Assembly: GCA_003133665.1 (NCBI GenBank)
Contig: PKYK01000034.1
Coordinates: 1-64,000 of the forward strand
Origin: Acidimicrobiaceae bacterium
Lineage (GTDB): Bacteria > Actinomycetota > Acidimicrobiia > Acidimicrobiales > RAAP-2
Length of the DNA stretch: 64,000 nt
Direction: 5' to 3'
This document shows, in pieces, positions 1 to 8,469 of this stretch. The number at the start of each line of letters is the position of its first letter. Position 1 is the first letter of the stretch. Below the pieces are notes generated by a model, which had not been told where the DNA came from, searched no databases, and saw only the letters and a program-made list of their open reading frames with translations. The translations under genes and the position numbers were made by a program.

Positions 1-21
1 TAACCACTGAGCTACGGCCCT
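1..21 (-). tRNA. partial tRNA, 5' part only
   Basis: The reverse strand reads as the 5' acceptor strand followed by TAGCTCAG and the start of a D-loop, the canonical beginning of a tRNA. The anticodon lies outside the window, so identity cannot be given. It lies 22 bases downstream of tRNA-Asn on the same strand, so the two probably form one tRNA transcript. Confidence 0.75.
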
Positions 22-43
22 TCGGGTACTGACGAAAGTAAAG

Positions 44-116
44 CTCCCAGAGCAGGACTCGAACCTGCAACCTAGCGATTAACAGTCGCTTGCTCTGCCA
101 ATTGAGCTATCTGGGA
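44..116 (-). tRNA. tRNA-Asn (GTT)
   Basis: The reverse strand folds as a full cloverleaf. The 7-bp acceptor stem pairs TCCCAGA with TCTGGGA, the D-arm TAGCTC is canonical, the anticodon loop CTGTTAA gives anticodon GTT, and the T-arm has GGTTCGAGTCC. The discriminator base is G, as usual for Asn. No CCA is encoded. Confidence 0.95.
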
Positions 117-160
117 ATGCACCCGAGGGCAAGGGCCACGTTAGCACCCGCGGCCTGTCG

Positions 161-1006
161 CTACTGCTGATCAAACCACGCTTGCAGCCGCCGAGCCTCG
201 GGACTCTCACGAACGGCACGGCGGCATCGTTCAATGCGTTTAGTCATTCCTTGGCGTGAGATTCCGTGAGCCCGCGCGATCTCTTCGAGTGACATCGTGC
301 GAAACGTGTACTGCCAGAAGGCGTCAAAATCGTCGCCACAGAGGCGCCGCAGTTCGTCGATCACCCACGTAGGTGCGTCGGCCGGATTCGTCGGCTGCTT
401 CACGTCCGACATCTCGTTGAAGTCGGTCGGCTCGTAGCGGCGCGACGACAGATCGCGATTCATCTGCAGGACCTCGGACGCCTTCGCCTGCGAAATCCCG
501 AGACCCTGCGCGACGTCGCGCCTGGTAAGGCGCTTCGTGGGGTGGCTGCGTTCGAGCTTCTGCAACTCGAGTACGCGACGCATTTCGCTGTCGGAGAGTC
601 CGGCCTGCTGCTGGACCGCCTGGTTCACCAGCTTCATGATCCAGTAGTTGGCGTACGTCGAGAACCTGGTGCTCTTCTCGGGGTCGAAGCGACGCAGGGC
701 ATTGACGAGGCCCTCTATGCCGGCGGCCTCTAACTCCTCGTTCCCGAAGCGGTAGCCGCGCTCCATCACCCGGGTTCGAACCAACCCGCACGTGGCCCGC
801 AGCAGGAGCGACTCAGCCTCCTGACCGGCCTGGCGCAGACGCAGGAGGCGACGGCGCTCGGCGGGATCGGTCACGGCACCCTTCGCGAGAATGGCCGCGG
901 CTTCGCGCCCCCGAAGGATGACGGGATGCAGGCGACGCTCCTCTTCCGGACTGAGCGGCGCGATCATCTCGAGACCGCCGATCAAGCCGAGCGATTCGCG
1001 AGTCAC
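161..1006 (-). CDS. Sigma-70 family RNA polymerase sigma factor (divergent)
   Basis: 281 aa, predicted to direct RNA polymerase to promoters. Region 2 lies at about residues 64-134 and has the usual core, EAAGIEGL then RRFDPEKSTRFSTYANYWI. A region 3-like segment is at 137-185 and a region 4 helix-turn-helix at about 237-268 (SLEEIARAHGISRQGMTKRI). Start is GTG overlapping the dnaG stop (GTGA), so it is translationally coupled to primase, the position rpoD holds in the classical macromolecular-synthesis operon. It is much shorter and more divergent than a principal sigma factor, with no long N-terminal region 1. It may be an alternative sigma factor or a lineage-specific homologue. Confidence 0.85.
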   Translation of the reverse strand: MTRESLGLIGGLEMIAPLSPEEERRLHPVILRGREAAAILAKGAVTDPAERRRLLRLRQAGQEAESLLLRATCGLVRTRVMERGYRFGNEELEAAGIEGLVNALRRFDPEKSTRFSTYANYWIMKLVNQAVQQQAGLSDSEMRRVLELQKLERSHPTKRLTRRDVAQGLGISQAKASEVLQMNRDLSSRRYEPTDFNEMSDVKQPTNPADAPTWVIDELRRLCGDDFDAFWQYTFRTMSLEEIARAHGISRQGMTKRIERCRRAVRESPEARRLQAWFDQQ

Positions 1007-2850
1007 GAGTGGGGTGACGAAGTGCGCGCGAGGAGCCAGACACGCAAATCCTGCTCGGCGACGTCTCCGTAGGCGGAGCCCAGTAGTTGAACGCGCTCCT
1101 TGACGTCGCGGATGGTGGCCATCGCCAGGTCGGGGGCAATGGTGCCCTCACGCAACTCACGGTCGACATTCTTGAGCTCTTGGGCGACCGCGCTGCGCAC
1201 CAACTGCGACACGACGGCGGTGACGTCGTCGGCGGTGTAGTCACGGTCCAGCTCGTCGACGACCAGCTGGCTGAGCACCTGGGCGGCCTCGTCGTCGCCG
1301 TTTCGCTCGAATCGATCGATGACCTCAGAGATCGGACTTCCCGAGATGAGCCCCTCGAAGATCTCGCGTTGGACGTCGTTCACGAAGTACGCCGCAATCA
1401 GGCGGTCCCTCACGTCACCGGGAAAGTGCACGCAGAGGCGCAGCGCCTCCAGGCCGGGTCGTGGCATGGCGAGGCCGGTGTTGCGACCTCTCGGTGCATC
1501 GAGACCGGTCGGTGGCTCGTTGGGAATTGGACGCTGCACCCCGCCACGGGCGATCTCGGCGACTCGGGGGCGAAGTGAGGCCGATTCCAGTCGCAACCGA
1601 TCGGCCACCTGCATGATGTACTGGTCTCGCACCAGATCGCTCGGGTGTTCGGCGATCACCGCCAGGGCCGCTTCCGCCGCCCGCGCACGGCCTTCAGCCG
1701 TCGCGAGGTTGGCGCCCTCGAGCACACGCTCGAGTCGAAACTGGAGAAACGGCACGGCTTCGGCGACGGCTTGGCGTAGGGCGGCGGGGTCGCGCTGGGC
1801 CAGGTCGGCCGGGTCGCTCCCCCTGGGCAGTCGAGCCACCGCCACGTCGACCTCGTGTTGGCGTTCCCACTGGTAGACCGAGGCCGCCGCACTCTGGCCC
1901 GCTTGGTCGGCGTCGTACGCGAGCACGATCCGTTTCGCGAAGTTGCGCATCGTGCGAAAGTGCTCCTCACCGAGCGCCGTGCCACAGGTCGCCACCGCGC
2001 GGGGCATGCCGGCCATGAAGAACGCGATGACGTCGGTGTAGCCCTCGCACACGATGATCTCGCCCGTCTTGATGATGTCGTCCTTCGCCCAGTTGAGCGC
2101 GTAGAGCGTGCGGCGCTTCGAGTAGATCGTGGTCTCAGGGCTGTTCTTGTACTTGGGCTCCACTCGACCATCCGGCCGCTCCGGCGCACCGGGTCCCGGT
2201 GGCAGGATTCGCCCCCCCACGGCGATGGCCTTTCCCGAAGGATCGAAGATCGGGAAGATGATGCGGGCGCGCAGTGCGTCTTGACGGCGGTCACGTTTGT
2301 TGACGAAGCCGAGCCCCGTTCCCTCGAGGACCTTCGGACTGAGTTTTAGAGCGGTCGTGAGGGCATCCCACTCGTCGGGGGCCCATCCCAGTTTGAACTG
2401 GCGCGCAACCTCTCCACTGATCCCGCGGGTGCGCAGGTACTCTCGCGCCGGGCGGGCGTCGGGAGAATTGAGTAGGCGATCGTGATACCACTCCACCGCC
2501 TTCTCCATCGCCGCGAGGAACTCCTGGCGCTCCTTCCTAGCGGGCCCGGCGTTCGCGTCCTCGTGGAGCTCGATGCCGGCGCGATCGGCCAACAGACGCA
2601 GGGCGTCGATGAAATCAACGTGTTGCATCTCGCGGACGAAGGTGATCTGGTCACCCTTGGCGCGGCACCCAAAGCAGTAGTACCGTCCCTCTTCGGCATT
2701 CACGGAGAACGATGGGGTCTTCTCGCCGTGGAACGGGCAAAGCCCGCTCCAGCGCCGCCCGGTCTTCTTAAGGGCCACGTACTCACTGATAAGGGCCACG
2801 ATGTCAGTGGCCGCACGGACCTGTGCAATCTCACTGTCCGAAATAGCCAT
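1003..2850 (-). CDS. dnaG: DNA primase
   Basis: 615 aa. Makes RNA primers for replication with the DnaB helicase. The N-terminal zinc finger has C38, H41, C59 and C62 (LCPFHGEKTPSF, YYCFGC). The TOPRIM catalytic centre follows, with CEGYTDVIAF and the metal-binding AYDADQAG. The C-terminal part is the helicase-binding region. The ATG at 2850 starts MAISDSEI, typical for the family; an upstream in-frame start adds only nine unlikely residues. The sigma factor follows with a 4-nt overlap, and the ABC exporter is divergent across about 70 bp. Confidence 0.96.
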   Translation of the reverse strand: MAISDSEIAQVRAATDIVALISEYVALKKTGRRWSGLCPFHGEKTPSFSVNAEEGRYYCFGCRAKGDQITFVREMQHVDFIDALRLLADRAGIELHEDANAGPARKERQEFLAAMEKAVEWYHDRLLNSPDARPAREYLRTRGISGEVARQFKLGWAPDEWDALTTALKLSPKVLEGTGLGFVNKRDRRQDALRARIIFPIFDPSGKAIAVGGRILPPGPGAPERPDGRVEPKYKNSPETTIYSKRRTLYALNWAKDDIIKTGEIIVCEGYTDVIAFFMAGMPRAVATCGTALGEEHFRTMRNFAKRIVLAYDADQAGQSAAASVYQWERQHEVDVAVARLPRGSDPADLAQRDPAALRQAVAEAVPFLQFRLERVLEGANLATAEGRARAAEAALAVIAEHPSDLVRDQYIMQVADRLRLESASLRPRVAEIARGGVQRPIPNEPPTGLDAPRGRNTGLAMPRPGLEALRLCVHFPGDVRDRLIAAYFVNDVQREIFEGLISGSPISEVIDRFERNGDDEAAQVLSQLVVDELDRDYTADDVTAVVSQLVRSAVAQELKNVDRELREGTIAPDLAMATIRDVKERVQLLGSAYGDVAEQDLRVWLLARTSSPHS

Positions 2851-2920
2851 GCTCAGAAGGTACCGCCTCAGTCGCACGACCCAGGCGTTGGTTCAGTACT
2901 TTGTTCCTAAACTGCTCCCC

Positions 2921-3928
2921 ATGTCCGACTACGCCGTTGAGGCGCTGAATATCGTTCGCACCTTCAAAGACGGCGAGATCCTCGCCCTGAACGACGTAAC
3001 CCTGCAGGTGCCGCGCGGCGAGGTCTTCGGACTGCTCGGACCGAACGGTTCGGGCAAGACGACCATGATCCGAATCCTGTCCACCATCCTGAAGCCGACG
3101 TCCGGCACCGCCTCGGTGAACGGGTTCGACGTGACCGAGCACCCCCAATCCGTCCGCCGAAGCATCGGGCTCGCCGGCCAGTTCGCCACCGTCGATGAGA
3201 ATCTCACCGGATTTGAGAACCTGCGGATGGTCGGGCTGCTCAACCACATGGAGAAGTCCCGCGTCGTCAAACGCTCGCACGAGCTGCTCGAACGATTCGG
3301 TCTGAGCGGCGCCGCCAATCGCACCTGCAAGACGTACTCGGGAGGGATGCGCCGCCGACTCGACCTCGCCGCCGCGTTGGTCGCCAATCCGCCGCTCCTG
3401 TTCCTCGACGAGCCCACGACCGGACTCGACCCCCAGAGTCGCCAGGACCTCTGGTCCATCATCGAGGGCCTCGTCGAGGAGGGAACCAGCGTGCTGCTCA
3501 CCACGCAGTACCTGGAGGAGGCCGATCGCTTGGCCAAACAACTCGTGGTGCTCAATCACGGCAAGATAATCGCCGAAGGCACGTCGGATCAGTTGAAGGC
3601 GCGACTCGGCAATACCGTCCTGTCACTCAGTTTCGCCACTACCGACGACGCCCGTCGGGGCGCGGAACTGATCCAGCACGTGTCCACGAAACCGGCCAAC
3701 GTCGAGGGCACCGTCGTGGACATCACCGTAGAGAGCGGTCCCGCCTCCGCCGCCGAAGCCCTCCGTCGCATCGATGGCTCGGGAATCACCGTGGTCGGGT
3801 TGTCGCTTCGCGAGCCGAGCCTCGACGACGTCTTCTTGAGTCTCACGGGCCACAAAGTGGAAGACACCGATACCCCGACGACCGTCGAGGACGCCAAGGG
3901 GCGTCGCGCACGAAAGGCCCGCTCGTGA
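2921..3928 (+). CDS. ABC transporter ATP-binding protein, DrrA-like
   Basis: 335 aa. The ATPase half of a two-gene exporter of the daunorubicin-resistance (DrrAB) type. Walker A is GPNGSGKT (residues 40-47), the signature is YSGGMRRRLDLA, and Walker B is LLFLDEPTTGLD, followed by the switch region LLTTQYLEEAD. A C-terminal DrrA-type extension contains EPSLDDVFLSLTG. I chose the ATG of MSDYAVEAL because the domain begins there; an earlier in-frame start would overlap dnaG. The permease follows with a GTGA overlap. Substrate is unknown; lipids or hydrophobic drugs are usual for the family. Confidence 0.92.
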   Translation: MSDYAVEALNIVRTFKDGEILALNDVTLQVPRGEVFGLLGPNGSGKTTMIRILSTILKPTSGTASVNGFDVTEHPQSVRRSIGLAGQFATVDENLTGFENLRMVGLLNHMEKSRVVKRSHELLERFGLSGAANRTCKTYSGGMRRRLDLAAALVANPPLLFLDEPTTGLDPQSRQDLWSIIEGLVEEGTSVLLTTQYLEEADRLAKQLVVLNHGKIIAEGTSDQLKARLGNTVLSLSFATTDDARRGAELIQHVSTKPANVEGTVVDITVESGPASAAEALRRIDGSGITVVGLSLREPSLDDVFLSLTGHKVEDTDTPTTVEDAKGRRARKARS

Positions 3929-4725
3929 CTCTCACCTCGTCGACTGAACGACACCACCGGAGTTCGCTGCGATGGGCCGTGAGCGACATCTTGACGATGG
4001 CCCGGCGAAACCTGCTCGCGCTCTTTCGCATTCCTACCGCGATGGTCTTCGCGGTCATCCAGCCCGTGATGTTCGTGCTCTTGTTCCGCTACGTCTTTGG
4101 CGGGTCCATCCAGATTCGCGGCTTCGATTACGTCAATTTCCTCATCCCGGGAATCCTCGTCCAAACGACCATCTTTGGCGCGATTGGCACCGCGATCGGT
4201 CTCGCCGAAGACCTCCAGCGCGGGCTCATCGAGCGATTCCGTGCCCTGCCCATGGCCCGCATGGCCGTACTCGGTGGTCGTACCGTCTCGGACCTGGCCC
4301 GCAACGTCCTCGTCCTCGTGGTGATCACCGGCGTTGGCATGCTGGTCGGCTTTCGACCCCACGGCGGCGTCGGGGCCTACGTACAGGCGAGCCTCCTGAT
4401 GCTGCTGTTCGCCTACTGCATCTCGTGGGGGTTCGCCTACGTGGGTCTCGCGGCGCCGAATTCCGAGACCGCCCAGGCCATGACGTTCCCCCTGATCTTC
4501 CCCTTGACCTTCGCCTCGTCAATCTTCGTGCAGGTCGCCAAGCTGCCGAGCTGGTTGCGGCCCTTCGCGCGCAATCAGCCGGTCTCCCAGGCGGCCGAGG
4601 CCGTGCGCGGGCTCATGCTCGGCACGCCCCACGGTGAATCGACGTGGATCACGTTGATTTGGGCCGTTGGCTTGATTGCGGTGCTGGGACCACTGGCGAC
4701 GTCGCGCTACCGACGGGCCCTCTAG
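3925..4725 (+). CDS. ABC-2 type transporter permease, DrrB-like
   Basis: 266 aa integral membrane protein with about six hydrophobic helices. It has the ABC-2 permease pattern: an N-terminal cytoplasmic segment, then FRIPTAMVFAVIQPVMFVLLFRYVFGGSI, and late in the protein LPSWLRPFARNQPVSQAAEAVRGLMLG, a stretch typical of DrrB proteins. The GTG start overlaps the stop of the ATPase gene, so the two form one exporter unit. A hotdog-fold protein begins 7 nt downstream. Confidence 0.9.
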   Translation: MTLTSSTERHHRSSLRWAVSDILTMARRNLLALFRIPTAMVFAVIQPVMFVLLFRYVFGGSIQIRGFDYVNFLIPGILVQTTIFGAIGTAIGLAEDLQRGLIERFRALPMARMAVLGGRTVSDLARNVLVLVVITGVGMLVGFRPHGGVGAYVQASLLMLLFAYCISWGFAYVGLAAPNSETAQAMTFPLIFPLTFASSIFVQVAKLPSWLRPFARNQPVSQAAEAVRGLMLGTPHGESTWITLIWAVGLIAVLGPLATSRYRRAL

Positions 4726-4732
4726 GTCTTTC

Positions 4733-5149
4733 GTGGCGACGCTCGACATCGACGAACTGCAGGCGATTCTCACCGGGGCCTTCCCCGGCAGCGACGTCCC
4801 CCGGGTTGAGGCGGTCCAAGGCGACACCGTACTGATCTGCCAGCCGATCACGGATCGACACGGCCGGCCCGGCGGCACACTGTCGGGTCCGACGATGATG
4901 ATGCTCGCCGACACGGCCGCCTGGCTGGCCATCCTCGCCCAGATCGGTCCGGTGCTGCTCGCCGTGACGACGAGCCTGCACATTGACTTCCTGCGCAAGC
5001 CCCAGTTGAGCGATCTCATGGCCCGGGCTCGGGTGTTGAAGCTCGGTCGCAGATTGGCCGTGGTGGACATTGAACTTTTCTCAAGAGGTTCCGTCGAACT
5101 TGTCGCCAAAGCGCAGGTAACGTACTCGCTGCCGTCTCCATCGCAGTAG
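4733..5149 (+). CDS. PaaI-family hotdog-fold thioesterase
   Basis: 138 aa, the size of a single hotdog domain. The core GRPGGTLSGPTMMMLADTAAWLAI followed by VTTSLHIDFLRKP is the acyl-CoA thioesterase pattern of the PaaI/YigI group, with GxxxS/A before the long helix and the LHIDFLRP strand. I chose the GTG 7 nt after the permease stop; the longer frame overlaps the permease and reads as unlikely protein. It probably hydrolyses an acyl- or aryl-CoA and is co-transcribed with the exporter. Confidence 0.8.
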   Translation: MATLDIDELQAILTGAFPGSDVPRVEAVQGDTVLICQPITDRHGRPGGTLSGPTMMMLADTAAWLAILAQIGPVLLAVTTSLHIDFLRKPQLSDLMARARVLKLGRRLAVVDIELFSRGSVELVAKAQVTYSLPSPSQ

Positions 5150-5213
5150 ACCGCTCGCTGCTTCCGCCTTCCACCCTCGCCCGCTTCACCGGACGCATCA
5201 AAAAGGAAACGCC

Positions 5214-6395
5214 TTGACCGCTGCGCGAACGTCTCGCCCACCTTCGAGAACGCTGATCACCGTGATGGCGATGGCGATTGGCCTCATCGTCGCCAACCTC
5301 TACTACCTGCAACCACTGCTCCACCAGGTGAAGGGGGATTTTCGCATCAGCACCGCGAACGCGTCGCTGCTGTTGACGCTGACCCAGATCGGCTACGCCG
5401 CCGGACTGGCCTTCGTCGTCCCCCTGGGCGACCTCGTGCCGCGCCGGCGCCTCGTCGTCGCCATCTTCCTCGTGGCGGCACTCATGATGGTCGGCGGGGC
5501 ACTGCTGACCACGTTCGTTCCCTTCGCCGTCGTGACGCTGGTCATCGGCCTCGCCTCGGTCGGCGGCCAGGTGATCATCCCCTTCGCCGCTGACCTCGCG
5601 GAACCGGCCCAACGGGGTCGGGTCATCGCGCGCGTCATGACCGGTCTGCTGCTCGGCATCTTGTTGTCACGCACGGTGTCGGGGCTCGTCGCCCAGGTCG
5701 CCGGTTGGCGCACGGTCTACTGGGCCGCCGCGGTGCTGCTCGCGCTCATGGCCTTCGTGCTGCACCGCGTGTTGCCGGACGAGCCGGCGCGCAGTCACGT
5801 CCGCTACACGAAGCTCGTCGCCGGGTCGTTCTCCCTCCTCGCGACGCTGCCCGAGTTGCGCAGGCGGGCCTGGCTCGGCGCGCTGATCTTCGCGGCCTTC
5901 AACGCCCTGTGGACGACGCTGTCGTTCCACTTGTCGGCGGCGCCATTTCACTACTCCAACGGCGTTATCGGGCTCTTTGGACTCTTCGGCGTGGCCGGCG
6001 TCGTGGCGGCGAATCTCGCCGGCCATCACGCCGACAAGCAACGCAGCCACGTCGCGACCATCGTGGCCGCCCTGCTGATAACGGTCTCCTTCGTGATTCT
6101 CGCCGTCGGTCGGCACTCGTTCTGGGCGATCGCGGCGGGCATCATCGTTCTGGACGCGGGAATGCAGGGAATGCAGATCACCAACCAGTCGATCATCTAC
6201 TCGCTCTTGCCCGAGGCGCGCAGCCGCATCAACAGCGTGTACATGGTCTGCGGCTTCACCGGCGCGTCCGTCGGCTCCTTCGCCTCGGGGCAGCTCTACG
6301 CCGCCTACGGCTGGACGGGCGACTGCTGGCTCGGCGGAGCCTTGGGCCTGGGGCTCTTGGTGCCGGCACTCCTTTGGCGAAGACCGGCGCCCTAG
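5214..6395 (+). CDS. MFS transporter
   Basis: 393 aa, about 12 transmembrane helices. The loop between helices 2 and 3 carries VPLGDLVPRRRLV, the Major Facilitator signature with basic residues. The sequence resembles the sugar/drug efflux subgroup of 12-helix carriers. Start is TTG preceded by AAAAGGAAA. Its stop overlaps the stop of the convergent methyltransferase by four bases. Substrate cannot be read from sequence. Confidence 0.88.
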   Translation: MTAARTSRPPSRTLITVMAMAIGLIVANLYYLQPLLHQVKGDFRISTANASLLLTLTQIGYAAGLAFVVPLGDLVPRRRLVVAIFLVAALMMVGGALLTTFVPFAVVTLVIGLASVGGQVIIPFAADLAEPAQRGRVIARVMTGLLLGILLSRTVSGLVAQVAGWRTVYWAAAVLLALMAFVLHRVLPDEPARSHVRYTKLVAGSFSLLATLPELRRRAWLGALIFAAFNALWTTLSFHLSAAPFHYSNGVIGLFGLFGVAGVVAANLAGHHADKQRSHVATIVAALLITVSFVILAVGRHSFWAIAAGIIVLDAGMQGMQITNQSIIYSLLPEARSRINSVYMVCGFTGASVGSFASGQLYAAYGWTGDCWLGGALGLGLLVPALLWRRPAP

Positions 6396-7129
6396 CGGGG
6401 ACGACGCGTGGCGAGCACGCCGCGCAGCGTCATCGGCACGTCGATCGAACCGTTCGGCGCGAGCCGTTCCAGCTCCTCGCGCACCAGCGCCTCGAGTCGC
6501 TCCTTCTCCGGCGCGGGCCTCGTGATCACGCCCGAGTACGTGTGGAAGAGACCGACCAGCTGCTCGATGCTGCGCGTCCACGTCCAGTCGATGGTGATGG
6601 TGCGCACGTCGTCGAAGGGACCTTCCAGATCCGCCGCGGCCTCGTGGGCCCGCCGGGCGGACCACGACTGGTCGCCCGGTTCGCGCAGCGCCGCCAGGTC
6701 CTCGAGCCACTCGTGACTGCGGTCGAAGCCGTTGCCGAGCACGGCGAGGCGCCCACCGTCGCGCAGCACCCGGGCGATCTCCTGGGTCGCGTCGGGTTGG
6801 CGGAACCAGTGCCACGCCGACGACGTGACGACGAGGTCGAAGGTGCTGTCGCCGAGGGGGATCGCTTCGGCGGCGCCGGACAGGGCGGTCACGCCGGGGC
6901 TCTGGCGCTCGAGCACGGCCCTCATCTCGTCGTCCGGTTCGACGGCGCTCACGCGCGCCCCGCGCGCCAGCAGGTATCGGGTCACGATGCCGGTGCCGGC
7001 GGCGAGGTCGAGGACGTCGAGGCCCTCGACGGCTCCCAGCTCTCTCGCCAGCTCGGCCGGCGGGGCCGGACGGTAGCGGTCGTAGAGCCCGGCCACCGGA
7101 CCGAACGAGCGGGCTCGGCCCCGGGTCAT
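6392..7129 (-). CDS. Class I SAM-dependent methyltransferase
   Basis: 245 aa. Rossmann methyltransferase of the UbiE/Methyltransf_11 type: motif I VLDLAAGTGIVT, the acidic end of strand 2 (SAVEPDDEM), then the post-I region with FDLVVTSSAWHWF. Substrate is unknown; the small C-terminal domain resembles small-molecule methyltransferases. It directly follows the glycyl-tRNA synthetase gene with no gap, and is convergent with the MFS gene. Confidence 0.85.
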   Translation of the reverse strand: MTRGRARSFGPVAGLYDRYRPAPPAELARELGAVEGLDVLDLAAGTGIVTRYLLARGARVSAVEPDDEMRAVLERQSPGVTALSGAAEAIPLGDSTFDLVVTSSAWHWFRQPDATQEIARVLRDGGRLAVLGNGFDRSHEWLEDLAALREPGDQSWSARRAHEAAADLEGPFDDVRTITIDWTWTRSIEQLVGLFHTYSGVITRPAPEKERLEALVREELERLAPNGSIDVPMTLRGVLATRRPR

Positions 7130-8452
7130 CTACAGCGGTTGGGTTCGGCCGACGAGGTCCTGGACGAGGTCGTCGATCTTGACGCGCGTCTGGGCCGTCG
7201 TGTCGCGGTCGCGCACGGTCACGGCCCGGTCCTCGAGCGTGTCGAAGTCGACCGTCACGCAGTAGGGCGTGCCGACCTCGTCCTGGCGGCGGTAGCGCCG
7301 TCCGATCGACTGGGTGACGTCGTAGTCGCACATGAAGAATGGCTGCAGCTTCGCCAGCACCTCGCGCGAGACGCCCTCGAGTTCTGGCTTCTTCGAGAGC
7401 GGCAGCACCGCGATCTGGTAGGGAGCGAGCCGCCAGTCGAGGCGCAGCACCGTTCGGGTCTCGCCCTCGATCACGTCCTCGTGGTAGGCCGCCAGCAGGA
7501 ACGCCATCATCGCGCGCGTCGCGCCGGCCGCGGGCTCGATCACGTAGGGCGTGTAGCGCTCGTTCGTGCCCTGATCGAAGTACTCGAGCCGGGTGCCCGA
7601 CGCGTTGGAGTGCTGGGTCAGGTCGTAGTCACCGCGGTTGGCGATGCCTTCGAGTTCGTCCCAGCCCCACGGGTAGGCGAACTCCACGTCGGTGGTGCCG
7701 CGTGAGTAGTGCGAGAGGTCGGCCTGGGCGTGCTCGTGCAGTCGCAACATCTCCTTGGGGATGCCGAGGTCGAGGTACCAGTCGTAGCGGGCCTTCACCC
7801 AGTACCGGTACCACTGATCGGCGTCGGCCGGTGCCACGAAGTACTCCATCTCCATCTGCTCGAACTCGCGCGTGCGAAAGACGAAGTTCTGAGGGGTGAT
7901 CTCGTTGCGAAAGGACTTGCCGATCTGGGCGATGCCGAACGGGGGCTTGCGCCGGGTCGTGGCGAGCACGTTGGCGAAGTTGGTGAACATCCCCTGGGCG
8001 GTCTCGGGTCGCAGGTAGGCCGTGGCGCCGTCGCCCTCGACGGGGCCGGCCTGGGTCTTGAACATCAGGTTGAAGGCCCGCGGTTCGGTGAACTCCGTCG
8101 AGCCGCAGTTCGGGCAGACCCCGTCGATCTTGTCCTCCCGCCATCGTTCCTTGCACTTCTTGCAGTCCACGAGCGGGTCGGAGAAGGTCTCGAGGTGGCC
8201 CGAGGCCGCCCAGACGGCCGGTGGCCCGAGTATCGCCGCGTCCAGTCCCACGATGTCGTCGCGCATCTGGACCATCGAGCGCCACCAGGCCTGCTTGACG
8301 TTGCGCAGCATGTTCACGCCCAGCGGGCCGTAGTCGTAGGTCGAGCGAAATCCCCCGTAGATCTCGGCAGATTGGAAGATGAAGCCGCGCCGCTTGGCGA
8401 GATTCGTGACCTTGTCGAGCAGATCAGGGTCCAGGGCGGGGGTCGAATCCAT
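7130..8452 (-). CDS. glyQS: Glycine--tRNA ligase
   Basis: 440 aa, the single-chain dimeric class II type. It begins DLLDKVTNLAKRRGFIFQSAEIYGG, the usual start of this family. Motif 2 and motif 3 regions are visible (IAQIGKSFRNEITP; RRYRRQDEVGTPYCVTVD). A zinc-ribbon insertion has four cysteines in CKKCKERW and CPNCGS. Length is normal for the actinobacterial enzyme. It sits between hemW and the methyltransferase on the same strand. Confidence 0.96.
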   Translation of the reverse strand: MDSTPALDPDLLDKVTNLAKRRGFIFQSAEIYGGFRSTYDYGPLGVNMLRNVKQAWWRSMVQMRDDIVGLDAAILGPPAVWAASGHLETFSDPLVDCKKCKERWREDKIDGVCPNCGSTEFTEPRAFNLMFKTQAGPVEGDGATAYLRPETAQGMFTNFANVLATTRRKPPFGIAQIGKSFRNEITPQNFVFRTREFEQMEMEYFVAPADADQWYRYWVKARYDWYLDLGIPKEMLRLHEHAQADLSHYSRGTTDVEFAYPWGWDELEGIANRGDYDLTQHSNASGTRLEYFDQGTNERYTPYVIEPAAGATRAMMAFLLAAYHEDVIEGETRTVLRLDWRLAPYQIAVLPLSKKPELEGVSREVLAKLQPFFMCDYDVTQSIGRRYRRQDEVGTPYCVTVDFDTLEDRAVTVRDRDTTAQTRVKIDDLVQDLVGRTQPL

Positions 8453-8469
8453 GGCCCAAGGCTACCGGA

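Noticed and set aside
5667-7705. Very long open frames on both strands (554 and 666 codons) across the MFS, methyltransferase and glycyl-tRNA synthetase genes
   Set aside because: They are out-of-frame shadows of genes with recognised domains; their translations are Arg/Pro/Gly-rich with no domain.
8453-8469. Possible T-box or glycine riboswitch before the glycyl-tRNA synthetase gene
   Set aside because: Only 17 bp separate it from hemW, so there is no room for a leader.
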